From: a bacterium
Lineage (GTDB): Bacteria > UBP6 > UBA1177
Reading direction: 5' to 3'
Assembly: GCA_016290135.1 (NCBI GenBank)
Contig: JAEESW010000020.1
Location: forward strand, 1-40,329
DNA: 40,329 bases
Of this stretch, positions 24,634 to 33,322 are shown one piece after another. The notes beneath the pieces are model-generated. The model saw only the letters and a list, made by a program, of their open reading frames with translations, did no database searches and was not told where the DNA came from. The translations under genes were made by a program, and so were the position numbers. The stretch's first letter is position 1, and each line of letters begins with the position of its first letter.

Positions 24634-25656
24634 TCAATCCGCGGATCTTTCGCGGTTTCTGTATTCGATAACTTTCTGACCGACGAAATCCATGAGTTCC
24701 TTCACACCGTTTCTTGTGATGCCGCTGATCTCGAAATATGGCTTTCCTTCAGCGAATTTGCGGAGCTCGTTTCTCAATTTTTCCTCTTCTTCACCGTAGG
24801 AATCGATTTTGTTGAGGACGATTATCTGCTCTCTTTTCGCAAGTTCCGGGTCGAAGAGTTCAAGCTCGCGGTTGATCGTTTTTATATCGTCAACAGGTGA
24901 TTTCCTGACCGGATTTATCTCGACGAGATGGATGAGGAAGCGTGACCTTTCGACATGCCGCAGGAATCTGTGTCCGAGTCCGGCGCCGGTATGCGCTCCT
25001 TCGATAAGTCCCGGAATGTCGGCTACGACAAAAGGTATGAAGTCTTTGCCTTCGACCATGCCTAAGTTCGGAACGAGGGTGGTGAAAGGGTAGTCCGCGA
25101 TCTTCGGACGGGCGTTGCTGATGACGCTGATGAGTGTCGATTTTCCGACTGACGGGAAGCCGATGATGCCGACATCTGCCATAAGTTTGAGCTCGAGGCG
25201 GACTTTTCTGCGCTCGCCCGGAAGCCCTTCCTGCGCGTAGTGCGGCGCTTTGTTGACGCTTGTTTTGAATTTGGCGTTTCCTCTGCCTCCGATGCCGCCG
25301 TGCGCGATGATGACTTTCTGCCGGTGCTTCGTGATATCGGCGATAAGTTCAGATGTTTCGTGGTCGAAGACAAAGGTCCCGAGCGGTATCTTTACGATCG
25401 TGCTTTCCCCGCCGCGGCCGTACATGTTGGAGCCCATTCCTTTCTGTCCGTTTTCGGCTTTGATCGTGCGCTGGTAGCGGATGTCGTAAAGTGTGATGAC
25501 GTTTTCATCTCCTTCAAAAATGACATCTCCTCCTTTGCCGCCGTCGCCGCCGTCGGGACCTCCGAGCGGAATGTAGGGCTCACGCCTGAAACTTACTGCT
25601 CCGGCACCGCCGTTGCCTGCGATGATATCGACTATTGCCTGATCGACGAACTTCAT
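24634..25656 (-). CDS. obg: Obg-family GTPase
   Basis: Essential GTPase linked to 50S ribosome maturation and stress control. The glycine-rich Obg fold is at the N-terminus (IAGNGGAGAVSFRRE, GGPDGGDGGKGGDVIF). The G domain has GFPSVGKST, ADIPGLIEGA and NKID (VLNKIDSY). The length of 340 aa fits the form without the C-terminal OCT extension. It lies downstream of rplU-rpmA, the classic order, but a strong intrinsic terminator sits between rpmA and obg, only 20 bp before the start codon. Ribosome-binding site GAGG. Confidence 0.97.
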   Translation of the reverse strand: MKFVDQAIVDIIAGNGGAGAVSFRREPYIPLGGPDGGDGGKGGDVIFEGDENVITLYDIRYQRTIKAENGQKGMGSNMYGRGGESTIVKIPLGTFVFDHETSELIADITKHRQKVIIAHGGIGGRGNAKFKTSVNKAPHYAQEGLPGERRKVRLELKLMADVGIIGFPSVGKSTLISVISNARPKIADYPFTTLVPNLGMVEGKDFIPFVVADIPGLIEGAHTGAGLGHRFLRHVERSRFLIHLVEINPVRKSPVDDIKTINRELELFDPELAKREQIIVLNKIDSYGEEEEKLRNELRKFAEGKPYFEISGITRNGVKELMDFVGQKVIEYRNRERSAD

Positions 25657-25676
25657 AACGACCTCGTGTTCGGAAT

Positions 25677-25704
25677 AAAAAAAAACTCCCGTCGCCGGGA
25701 GTTT
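25677..25704 (-). terminator. Intrinsic terminator between rpmA and obg
   Basis: On the minus strand a 9-bp perfect stem (AAACTCCCG / CGGGAGTTT, four-base loop) runs directly into nine or ten T residues. It sits 22 bp after the rpmA stop and its T-run ends about 20 bp before the obg ATG, so little room is left for a separate obg promoter. Confidence 0.85.
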
Positions 25705-25726
25705 GAAAAATCCAACGAAACGAAAT

Positions 25727-25993
25727 TTATGCTTCGGTGACTACGGAAACTCTTCTTCTTGCTCTGCCGTTTTTGTAGAATGTTTCATACTTAACGACAC
25801 CTTCGGTAAGAGCGTAGATCGTGTAATCGGTCCCGAGACCTACATTTTCACCGGGGATCCATCTCGTTCCGACCTGACGGACGATGATGTTGCCCGGAAT
25901 GACCGGCTCGCCGCCGAATTTTTTGATGCCGCGTCTCTGACCTGCGCTGTCACGACCGTTTCTTGCACTTCCGCCGCTTTTCTTATGAGCCAT
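25727..25993 (-). CDS. rpmA: 50S ribosomal protein L27
   Basis: An 88-residue L27, which lies near the peptidyl-transferase centre. The sequence has the conserved N-terminus [29 protein letters not shown], though only the first 20 residues are cited in full here: [20 protein letters not shown]. There is no cleaved N-terminal extension of the Firmicutes type. It follows rplU by 14 bp. Confidence 0.98.
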   Translation of the reverse strand: MAHKKSGGSARNGRDSAGQRRGIKKFGGEPVIPGNIIVRQVGTRWIPGENVGLGTDYTIYALTEGVVKYETFYKNGRARRRVSVVTEA

Positions 25994-26007
25994 AATAACC
26001 CTCCGAA

Positions 26008-26319
26008 TTACTTGACGATTTCAAGGACTTTGAGCTGAGTGAAGCTCTGTCTGAAACCGTTTTTAACTTTGCTGGTTTTTCTTCTTCTTTTCTTGAAAAC
26101 GATAACTTTTTTGCCTTTATAGTTTTTTACAACTTCAAGTTTTACAGTTACATCGCTAAGATAAGGTTTGCCGACCATAACATTTTCGCCGTCTGCAAAA
26201 AGAAGGACATTTTTGTTCTCGACAAGTTCGCCTTCTTTCTTGTCCAAATTGTAAACAGACACTTTTTCTCCGGGGACAGCCTTAAGCTGGTTGCCGCCGA
26301 AATCAATCATTGCGTACAT
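26008..26319 (-). CDS. rplU: 50S ribosomal protein L21
   Basis: A 103-residue L21 with the normal N-terminus [20 protein letters not shown] and a C-terminal [17 protein letters not shown] chose the ATG with GGAGG 6 bp upstream (26319). An upstream in-frame start would add 18 hydrophobic residues that L21 never has. First gene of the rplU-rpmA(-obg) unit. Confidence 0.97.
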   Translation of the reverse strand: MYAMIDFGGNQLKAVPGEKVSVYNLDKKEGELVENKNVLLFADGENVMVGKPYLSDVTVKLEVVKNYKGKKVIVFKKRRRKTSKVKNGFRQSFTQLKVLEIVK

Positions 26320-26362
26320 CAGATCCTCCAATAAAAGAGCACACAAAAAAAATAACGCAGGG

Positions 26363-26390
26363 ATTTTACGCAAACTTATGCGAGTGTCAA
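26363..26390 (-). promoter_or_regulatory. rplU: Promoter of rplU-rpmA
   Basis: Minus-strand TTGACA (perfect), 16 bp, TAAAAT (one mismatch), about 45 bp upstream of the rplU start codon. The spacer itself is an imperfect dyad (CGCATAAGTTTGCG). This is the strongest promoter with a clear gene target that I found in the window. Confidence 0.65.
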
Positions 26391-26426
26391 GATTTTTTTA
26401 CGTTTTTGAGAGGAATGCGATTTTTA

Positions 26427-26454
26427 TTGAAAGTGGACACATTTTAAATAAGAT
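26427..26454 (+). promoter_or_regulatory. Possible promoter of the Cys-rich lipoprotein
   Basis: Plus-strand TTGAAA, 16 bp, TAAGAT, 38 bp before the lipoprotein ATG. It is divergent from the rplU promoter, with the two -35 hexamers about 36 bp apart. Confidence 0.45.
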
Positions 26455-26491
26455 ATAGGCCTTGGTGTGTTGGATACTGAGAGAGGAGAAA

Positions 26492-29400
26492 ATGAAAAAA
26501 TTTATTTTTGTTGCGGTTGCGGTCGCAGCCGTGTTTGTTTTTGTCGCCTGTGGCGGCGGTAAAAAATCAAAACCGGAAGTCGACGTTGATGAAGATCAGA
26601 TCGAACAGGAAGATTCCGATGACAGTGAATCGGTTGTTCCCGGAGGTGACGAAGATTCACCCGAAGGCGAAAATGACAATGACGGTGATTCGGATCAACC
26701 GGGCGGAAACGACGACACTCCGGTCCTTCCGGACAACGACAAGCCGGAAGAAGCAGATCCGTGCGATCCCAATCCCTGCACGGAACCCAACAAAACTGTC
26801 TGCACTGCTACCGGAACAGGCAGCTACACCTGCTCGTGCGACAGACTGACCTGCGAGATAAACGGCGCGTGTATTGCTGACGGCGACAGGAATCCCGCAA
26901 ATTCCTGCGAAGAGTGCAACCGCGATTATTCCAAGACATCGTGGTCAACGGTCGCCGACGGAAGAGACTGCGAAGCCAAAGCGGGGCTCATGGGCAGCGG
27001 AACCTGCCGTGCTGGCGTCTGCGGTGGTTTCGGAACATGCGACAACAGAGCCTACGGACTCAAAGCCGGCGCTCCCTGCAACAAGGATGTCGAGTGCGAG
27101 ACTGGTTACTGCTACACTTGGTATGACTGGTCAGGAAGCGGAAGCTTCAACTATGCAAGAGCTTCCGTCTGCACCGGGACGTGCAAAGAGGACGAGGACT
27201 GTCCGAACAACATGACCTGCCAGTTTATGGAAAGCAAAGGTTATCAGTGCATGCCTCTTTTTGTTGCAGGTGTCGAAAGACCGGCTCCGAAAATGAAGAC
27301 TTTCGGGCCGTGCAATGTGAACGAGGACTGCGAGGGCGGCCTTTGTCTTTCATACGGAGAAGGGGAGAGCTTCTGTTCCGAAGAGTGTACGAAAAACTTG
27401 CTCAGCGATTCCTGCGGTTCGTGCGGAAAGTGCATGGAAGGCGGCTCTGACAAAGGTTTCAAATACGACAAATACTGCGTTCCGAAGGGAAGCGGCGAGC
27501 TTGGCGACCACTGCCAGAGCGGAATGGACTGCTCGAGCGGCGGCTGCTACGACGGATACTGCGTAAAGACGTGCGGAAGCATCTTCAGCAGCTGCGGAGC
27601 AGGCTACGAGTGCGGAACATTGCCGGATTACTTCGGCAGCTCGGAAGTATGCTTCGACCAGAACAGATTCAACCTTCCGAACGGCTCGTACTGCAACTAC
27701 GACGAGCAGTGCGCAAGCGGAGAGTGCATTGAGTTCGAAGGAGACAAGATCTGCGGCTCGCACTGCACCGACAGTGAAGTCACCGATCCGGAAACAGGAA
27801 ATACAACGACCACGAAGACCTGCGCCGGCGGGAGCCAGTGCCTTGCAGTAAAGAAAGTAAGCGACTACGGCAGCACTTATGCAGAATATATCTGTGCACA
27901 GGACAAGATGCTCAAACGTCTCGAATTCGGCCAGGACTGCTACTCAGACTGGCAGTGCGCAGACGGATACTCCTGCTTCGAAGGTCTTTTCTGCAGTAAG
28001 TCCTGCACGAAAAACGAAGAGTGCCCGATAGACAAGACATGCTACATCTACGGCCAGCAGGCAGCAGAAGAAGAGGGCGGCGATCCGCAGCTTTTCGGTG
28101 TCTGCATCTCAAAAGAACAGCAGAGTTTCAAGCCCGGCGAATACTGTCCGTATGTCTGGTCGTGCGAAATGTGCTACACGGACTACACGATCCAGCAGTA
28201 CTACTGCACGAAAGAGTGCGAAAGCGACGATGACTGCTTCGACATAGGCGGCTGCTACAACGGCATCTGCATGAAGGCTGTTCCTTATAGAAGTTACATC
28301 TACGCTTCGTGCCGTTTTGACGACGACTGCGAAAAATATACCGAGTGCGAACACGGTATGTGCACAAGTTCCTGCACATCGGACTCCAACTGCGACGGTA
28401 ACGCTGCTGTCACTCCGACCGGTGATCAGAAGACATGCAGACCGTGCGAAGTCGACACAGACTGCAAGAAAGTTTTCTATGACTACGGAATGTGCCTCAC
28501 CGATTACGACGGCAACAAGTTCTGTGTTGAAGACTGCAGCGATAATTACACTCTCTGCCCTGAAGGGACGAGATGCAACGGCAACTACTGCTATCCGATC
28601 TCCGGCTCGTGCGAATCGGGCAAGGCTTACTGCAACAGCGAAAGCAACTGCGCCGTTCCGACCCTGTCCGACGACTGGATCTGCAGTGAAAACAAAGAGT
28701 GCTACAGCGGAAAATGCAGCGGCAACTACTGTCAGAAACAGGAAGTCTGCACATCAGACGCCGACTGCGGCTGCGGATTCAAAGAGTGCAAGAGCGGAAG
28801 CTGCGTTCCCAAGAAGTCTCTCGGAAAGACGGAAGAAGAACCGAACGATACTTTTGATTCAGCACAGGAAGTCACTGCGGGCTTTGTTTTTGCCGGTTTC
28901 GGACACAAGAACAACGAAGAAGATTTCGACTGGTTCAAGATCAAGGCGAAGTCAGGACAGTTCCTCAAGATCAGGACTCATCCTTACTGCGGCGAGACAA
29001 GAAACGACACCTTCATCGAGCTCTTCAACGAAAACGGCGATAAGCTCGTCGAAAACGAAGATATGAACTATTCATACTTTGCTCAGCAGTACTACTATTC
29101 TGAGATTATGAACTACAAGGCGACATACAACGGATACTACTATGTCTCTGTCCGCCAATCTCCGGCATACCGTCAAGGCCTTTACAATATGCCGTACATC
29201 CTTGAAGTCGATGCTTTCACTCCGGATGAGAACAACACCTGCGACGGAGCGAAAGAGCTCGAGCCCGGGACCTATCACGAAAGTCTCAAAAAGGCGGTCG
29301 ATTCTTCAGACACATCGAGCTGCACCGATTTCTACGGTTTAGGACCGGATCTTTTCTACAAAGTTCATATTCCTGCAGGCAAAGTGATGACCTTCAGGGT

Positions 29401-30397
29401 AACTCCTGAATCGAGCGCGTTTGATCCGACGATAGCGGTCCTCTCCGGCTGCGGCGAGATCGCGGACACATGTCTTGCAGGAAACTCTTTCGGCGGTTTC
29501 GGCGATTCCGAGGAGGTCGTTTACTACAATGATTCCGAATCCGATGCTGATTACATCGTTGTTGTTGACACTTCGGTCGCTCCGATCGAATACAAATTTA
29601 TGATCCAGCTCGACATCGATGACGATCCGCCGGTTCCCGAAAATGACAAAATAGATGGGGCTATTGCTCTCGAAGGAAGAGGGAATATTCAGGGATTCAC
29701 GATCTCGGCTGAGGACGACTTCGCTCCGACGCAAGGTATCTGCAGCGATGCTTCGCTTGTCGGAAAAGATGTCGTTTTTTCGATGGATATGGCTGCAGGA
29801 GATTACTTCCACGCAACAATAACATCTTCTTTTGCGGCTGCGATCTATGTCGTAAAGGCGGATGATCCCGACACATGCATTTACGGCGGCGGACTCATCA
29901 ACGTTGAGACCGACGAAACGACTGCAGGGATCTACTATCTTGTGATTGATTCAAAAGATGCGAATATCTACGGAACATTCTCGATGTCATACATCAAAGA
30001 GGCGACCGACAAAGACTCCTGCAAAGGAATCTGTTCTTCCTCCTACAGAATGTGCCTGCCCGACAAGACCGATCTCTGTATGTGTGACTCTACGCTCGGG
30101 CTGCTTTACACCGCAAACTGCGATTCATACTGCCGCTCTGAGGATGTCGGAGGCTTGAGCGGATCGTGCGAAACGAGCTACACGACAAGCGGAACAGTCG
30201 AAAGAAACGGATGTGTGTGCACCTATGACTGCTCCGACACGGCAAAAGTCGAAGATCTGTGCTCCGCGCACGAACCCTCCAACTGCACATGTGGATCATC
30301 CGACGCATGCTCATGGAAAAACAACGGAAGCTGCGACAAAATGTGCAGCGACTTCTTCCCGCTCGATCATTTCGACGATTCAGCTGACTGCCAATAA
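26492..30397 (+). CDS. Giant Asp/Cys-rich lipoprotein with PPC-like domains
   Basis: A 1301-residue surface or periplasmic lipoprotein. The N-terminus has KK, a hydrophobic run and lipobox FVAC. A Ser/Asp/Glu/Pro/Gly-rich stretch of about 75 residues follows, with DNDGDSD- and PDNDKPEE-type motifs that may bind calcium. An EGF-like module (DPCDPNPCTEP, TGSYTCSCD) leads into a long run of Cys-rich repeats (C..D.DC....C.G.C) to about residue 775. A bacterial pre-peptidase C-terminal (PPC) domain covers about 780-905 (EEEPNDTFDSAQEV, DFDWFKI), two more PPC-like segments about 915-1170, and a Cys-rich tail closes it. The start is the ATG behind GAGAGGAG. Proteins of this plan occur in Myxococcota-like lineages; no catalytic domain is seen, so adhesion or substrate binding is inferred. 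Confidence 0.85.
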   Translation: MKKFIFVAVAVAAVFVFVACGGGKKSKPEVDVDEDQIEQEDSDDSESVVPGGDEDSPEGENDNDGDSDQPGGNDDTPVLPDNDKPEEADPCDPNPCTEPNKTVCTATGTGSYTCSCDRLTCEINGACIADGDRNPANSCEECNRDYSKTSWSTVADGRDCEAKAGLMGSGTCRAGVCGGFGTCDNRAYGLKAGAPCNKDVECETGYCYTWYDWSGSGSFNYARASVCTGTCKEDEDCPNNMTCQFMESKGYQCMPLFVAGVERPAPKMKTFGPCNVNEDCEGGLCLSYGEGESFCSEECTKNLLSDSCGSCGKCMEGGSDKGFKYDKYCVPKGSGELGDHCQSGMDCSSGGCYDGYCVKTCGSIFSSCGAGYECGTLPDYFGSSEVCFDQNRFNLPNGSYCNYDEQCASGECIEFEGDKICGSHCTDSEVTDPETGNTTTTKTCAGGSQCLAVKKVSDYGSTYAEYICAQDKMLKRLEFGQDCYSDWQCADGYSCFEGLFCSKSCTKNEECPIDKTCYIYGQQAAEEEGGDPQLFGVCISKEQQSFKPGEYCPYVWSCEMCYTDYTIQQYYCTKECESDDDCFDIGGCYNGICMKAVPYRSYIYASCRFDDDCEKYTECEHGMCTSSCTSDSNCDGNAAVTPTGDQKTCRPCEVDTDCKKVFYDYGMCLTDYDGNKFCVEDCSDNYTLCPEGTRCNGNYCYPISGSCESGKAYCNSESNCAVPTLSDDWICSENKECYSGKCSGNYCQKQEVCTSDADCGCGFKECKSGSCVPKKSLGKTEEEPNDTFDSAQEVTAGFVFAGFGHKNNEEDFDWFKIKAKSGQFLKIRTHPYCGETRNDTFIELFNENGDKLVENEDMNYSYFAQQYYYSEIMNYKATYNGYYYVSVRQSPAYRQGLYNMPYILEVDAFTPDENNTCDGAKELEPGTYHESLKKAVDSSDTSSCTDFYGLGPDLFYKVHIPAGKVMTFRVTPESSAFDPTIAVLSGCGEIADTCLAGNSFGGFGDSEEVVYYNDSESDADYIVVVDTSVAPIEYKFMIQLDIDDDPPVPENDKIDGAIALEGRGNIQGFTISAEDDFAPTQGICSDASLVGKDVVFSMDMAAGDYFHATITSSFAAAIYVVKADDPDTCIYGGGLINVETDETTAGIYYLVIDSKDANIYGTFSMSYIKEATDKDSCKGICSSSYRMCLPDKTDLCMCDSTLGLLYTANCDSYCRSEDVGGLSGSCETSYTTSGTVERNGCVCTYDCSDTAKVEDLCSAHEPSNCTCGSSDACSWKNNGSCDKMCSDFFPLDHFDDSADCQ

Positions 30398-30402
30398 TGC
30401 TG

Positions 30403-30439
30403 CGACATAGTCGCTGTCAATGAGGACAAGGCCGCCTTC
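30403..30439 (+). repeat. 37-bp duplicate of a korC segment
   Basis: It matches 30798-30834, inside korC, at 36 of 37 positions in the same orientation. This copy lies in non-coding DNA just after the lipoprotein stop codon. The flanking bases do not match. It is a remnant of a larger duplication or of a short templated insertion. Confidence 0.9.
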
Positions 30440-30504
30440 TGCATATTCCAAGCAGAAATCTGCATATAAAATCAGAAAAAATATGCAGAAAACCTTACTT
30501 TATC

Positions 30505-30529
30505 AGAAAAGACGCCATGATATGACGTC
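30505..30529 (-). terminator. Probable terminator of the fumarase-kor operon
   Basis: On the minus strand an 8-bp stem with one G-T pair (GACGTCAT / ATGGCGTC, loop ATC) is followed by TTTT. It lies about 27 bp after the korC stop and has no T-run in the other direction. Confidence 0.55.
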
Positions 30530-30555
30530 CCTATATTTTGATCGATTTTATTGGA

Positions 30556-31095
30556 TTATTTCAGAGTTTTTGCCAGTTCTCTTCCGATCTTTACTGCTTC
30601 CATGTTGAAGTCTTCAGTTCCTTTCGGTGCAGCCTGAAGAACTGCTTTTTCGAGCGAATCTTCGGAAACGAGTTTCGTGACTTCGACAAATGCGGAGAGG
30701 GAAACGATGTTGAGGGCGATGAGTTTGCCCTGTTTGTCGTAGGTCGTTGAAGAAATCGGGAGTTTTACGACTTTGTATTTGCCGTTTTCGGGAACATCGA
30801 CATAGTCGCTGTCAATGAGGAGAAGGCCGCCTTCCTTGAGATCCGGAAGGTATTTGTCGGCAGCTTTCTGCGTAAGGCAGAGCATGAAGTCGATATTTCT
30901 AGCCTTCGGGTATTTTACCGGTTCGTCGCTGATGATGACATCGGCTTTCGATGCACCGCCGCGTGCTTCCGGGCCGTAGGACTGGCTCTGGACTGCGTGT
31001 TTGTTTTCATAAAGTGCAGCCGCCGTTCCCAAGATTACGGATGCAAGGATTACACCCTGACCGCCGCTGCCTGAAAATCTTATCTCTTTTCTCAT
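30556..31095 (-). CDS. korC: 2-oxoglutarate:ferredoxin oxidoreductase, gamma subunit
   Basis: The 179-residue gamma subunit of the four-subunit 2-oxoacid:ferredoxin oxidoreductase. It shows FSGSGGQGVILASVILGTAA at the N-terminus and SQSYGPEARGGASKADVIIS, both diagnostic. The ATG overlaps the korB stop by four bases (ATGA). Last gene of the operon, followed by a terminator-like hairpin. A 37-bp part of it is duplicated downstream. Confidence 0.93.
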   Translation of the reverse strand: MRKEIRFSGSGGQGVILASVILGTAAALYENKHAVQSQSYGPEARGGASKADVIISDEPVKYPKARNIDFMLCLTQKAADKYLPDLKEGGLLLIDSDYVDVPENGKYKVVKLPISSTTYDKQGKLIALNIVSLSAFVEVTKLVSEDSLEKAVLQAAPKGTEDFNMEAVKIGRELAKTLK

Positions 31096-31919
31096 TTTGC
31101 CCCTCCGTTGAAGGAATCGATAAGTCTCTGATATTGTTCGGTAAATTCAGGTTTTTCAACGTTGTGGAGAACACCTGTGATGATTTTGTCCTGAAGTTCT
31201 TCCTCGCTCATTCCTGCCGCCTTTTCAACGGAAACCGCGTGGTCTCTCTGCCATTTGAGCATGTCAAGGTTGCTGGGTCCGTATTTTTTGCGGTTCTTTC
31301 TGCCGTGGGTAGTGAAGCAAGCTTCAGCCGCTTCGATAACGGAGAAACCTTTGTGCATAAGGCCCTGGTAGATGAAGTTGTCAAGCTGCGGAACGCCGTA
31401 GCTCGTGCCTCTTGCAACGAATGTAGCGCCTGCGCCTTTTGCAAGCTCGGCAACGTTGAAGTGAGGTTCGACGTTTCCGAAAGGAGATGTCGCAGTCTTG
31501 TCGCCGCTTGCCGTGGTCGGGGAGTACTGACCGCCCGTCATGCCGTAGATACCGTTGTTGAAGCAGATGAGCGTGATGTTGATGTTTCTTCTGCAAGCGT
31601 GGATGAAGTGGTTTCCGCCGATTGCAAGCGAGTCGCCGTCACCTGAAACTACGATAACGTGCATCTCGGGTTTCGCGAGCTTGATGCCCGTTGCGAAAGC
31701 GAGAGCACGGCCGTGAGCCGTGTGGAGCGTGTTGAAATCAACGTATCCCGGAAGTCTCGAAGCGCAGCCGATACCGCTGACAAGAACGATCTCGTCTTTG
31801 TTCCAGCCTGCCTTTGCGACCGCTCTGATGAGCGACTTCAAAACTATTCCGTGACCGCAGCCGGGACACCAGATGTGCGGAAGTTTTTCATTTCTTAAAT
31901 ATTGCGAATAATCAAACAT
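31092..31919 (-). CDS. korB: 2-oxoglutarate:ferredoxin oxidoreductase, beta (thiamine diphosphate) subunit
   Basis: A 275-residue catalytic subunit. WCPGCGHGIVLKSL gives the first cluster cysteines, SGIGCASR a further one, and GDGDSLAIGGNHFIHACRRN is the thiamine-diphosphate-binding motif with the NNGIYGMTGGQYSPTT stretch typical of this family. The enzyme converts 2-oxoglutarate and CoA to succinyl-CoA with reduction of ferredoxin, reversible in anaerobes. It is 10 bp after korA and overlaps korC. Confidence 0.95.
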   Translation of the reverse strand: MFDYSQYLRNEKLPHIWCPGCGHGIVLKSLIRAVAKAGWNKDEIVLVSGIGCASRLPGYVDFNTLHTAHGRALAFATGIKLAKPEMHVIVVSGDGDSLAIGGNHFIHACRRNINITLICFNNGIYGMTGGQYSPTTASGDKTATSPFGNVEPHFNVAELAKGAGATFVARGTSYGVPQLDNFIYQGLMHKGFSVIEAAEACFTTHGRKNRKKYGPSNLDMLKWQRDHAVSVEKAAGMSEEELQDKIITGVLHNVEKPEFTEQYQRLIDSFNGGAK

Positions 31920-31929
31920 TTTCTACCCC

Positions 31930-33063
31930 CTAAATATTAAGGTGATTAACGGCGGAAAGTATCGTGTCGGGTCCCAAAGGCTCGCCGTTTACAAGGTTGA
32001 TGGGAACGATCTTCGTGCGTTTCGTGAACCTTTCGGCAACCGTCTTGAGCTGGCCGAGGTTCATTTCCGGAACGACGATGTAGTCAGCGTTTGCGGCATA
32101 CTTCGCGAACTCTTCTTTCGGGAAAGGCCAGAGCGTGATCGGTCTGAAAAGCCCTGCTTTGACGCCTCTTTCGCGAAGGACTGTGACAGCTTCTTCAGCA
32201 GCGCGCGCCGCACTTCCTACAGCGAGGAAAAGGACTTTCGCGTCTTCGCATTTGATAGCTTCGAACTTGTCTATCATGCTTCTCTGGTGATAGATCTTTG
32301 ACGAGATCCTCTCGTTTTCTCTTGCAACGATCATCGGATCCATCGTCGGGAAACCTGTGTCGTCGTGGTTGAGACCGGTGACATGGATCCTGCTCTTTCC
32401 GAAGTTAGGAAGGCATACCGGCTTGTTTTGATCCGATGCATACGGATTTTTGCAGACGCCGTCGTTGTTGGGAAGGCTTCTGTTTATAACTTCAAGTTCT
32501 CCCGGTTCGGGGATCCTGATCTTTTCCCTCATGTGGCCGATGATCTCGTCGCCCAGGATTATGACCGGAGTCCTGAAAAATTCGGCAAGGTTGAAAGCTC
32601 TGACAGTCTCAGTGAACATCTCTTCGACTGAATTGGGAACGATCGTGATCGTCGGGTGGTCGCCGTGGGTTCCCCATTTTGCCTGAAGAAGGTCTGACTG
32701 AGCCGGAGAAGTCGGAAGACCGGTAGACGGACCGCCTCTCATTACATCAACGACAACTATCGGAACTTCGGCGATGCATGCGTAACCCAGAAGTTCCTGC
32801 ATAAGAGAGAAGCCGGGGCCGCTTGTCGCCGTCATCGCCTTTGAACCTGTGAGCGAAGCGCCGATGATCGAACCTATCGATGCGATCTCGTCTTCCATCT
32901 GAATGAACTTTCCGCCGTGCTGAGGCTGGTATTCCGACATGAATTCGGCTATTTCGGTCGACGGAGTGATGGGGTATCCGCCGAAAAACTTGCAGCCCGC
33001 GTAAGCCGCGCCTTTTGCACAGGCAAGGTTTCCCTGAATAAATTCGTACTTTGGATTTGCCAT
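31930..33063 (-). CDS. korA: 2-oxoglutarate:ferredoxin oxidoreductase, alpha subunit
   Basis: A 377-residue subunit with GYPITPSTEIAEFMSEY, TATSGPGFSLMQELLGYA, and RGGPSTGLPTSPAQSDLLQA followed by WGTHGDHP. The GPSTGLPT...HGD signature points to the 2-oxoglutarate enzyme and not to the branched-chain (VOR) or pyruvate type, which carry other residues here. It starts 9 bp after the ferredoxin-subunit gene. Confidence 0.93.
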   Translation of the reverse strand: MANPKYEFIQGNLACAKGAAYAGCKFFGGYPITPSTEIAEFMSEYQPQHGGKFIQMEDEIASIGSIIGASLTGSKAMTATSGPGFSLMQELLGYACIAEVPIVVVDVMRGGPSTGLPTSPAQSDLLQAKWGTHGDHPTITIVPNSVEEMFTETVRAFNLAEFFRTPVIILGDEIIGHMREKIRIPEPGELEVINRSLPNNDGVCKNPYASDQNKPVCLPNFGKSRIHVTGLNHDDTGFPTMDPMIVARENERISSKIYHQRSMIDKFEAIKCEDAKVLFLAVGSAARAAEEAVTVLRERGVKAGLFRPITLWPFPKEEFAKYAANADYIVVPEMNLGQLKTVAERFTKRTKIVPINLVNGEPLGPDTILSAVNHLNI

Positions 33064-33072
33064 AGTTCTCTC

Positions 33073-33306
33073 CTACTTTTTCTCAATGTAAATCGCGAAA
33101 TCGGGACATCTCAACTCGCACATTCCGCAAGCGATGCAATTTTCGATGTGCTCTGCAACGACAACCTGCTGTTTTCTTTCGAGTGAAAGAACTTTTTTCG
33201 GACAGAATTCGATGCAGACTTCACAGCCTTTGCAAAGCGCCGGTCTGACCGTAAGCACGCATTTTTCGCTTTCGTACTTCGTTTCCTGAAATTCTTTTTT
33301 ACCCAT
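33073..33306 (-). CDS. korD: 2-oxoglutarate:ferredoxin oxidoreductase, delta (2x[4Fe-4S]) subunit
   Basis: A 77-residue ferredoxin-like subunit with two CxxCxxC...C(P) motifs: CKGCEVCIEFCPKKVL and CIACGMCELRCPDFAI. It passes electrons from KorB to ferredoxin. The ATG at 33306 is preferred (GAGG 8 bp upstream); a TTG two codons earlier is also open. It follows the fumarase beta gene by 16 bp. Confidence 0.93.
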   Translation of the reverse strand: MGKKEFQETKYESEKCVLTVRPALCKGCEVCIEFCPKKVLSLERKQQVVVAEHIENCIACGMCELRCPDFAIYIEKK

Positions 33307-33322
33307 GTTCAAACCTCACAAA

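Noticed and set aside
26320-26373. Longer L21 with a hydrophobic N-terminus
   Set aside because: The extension lacks its own ribosome-binding site, while GGAGG sits before the normal L21 start.
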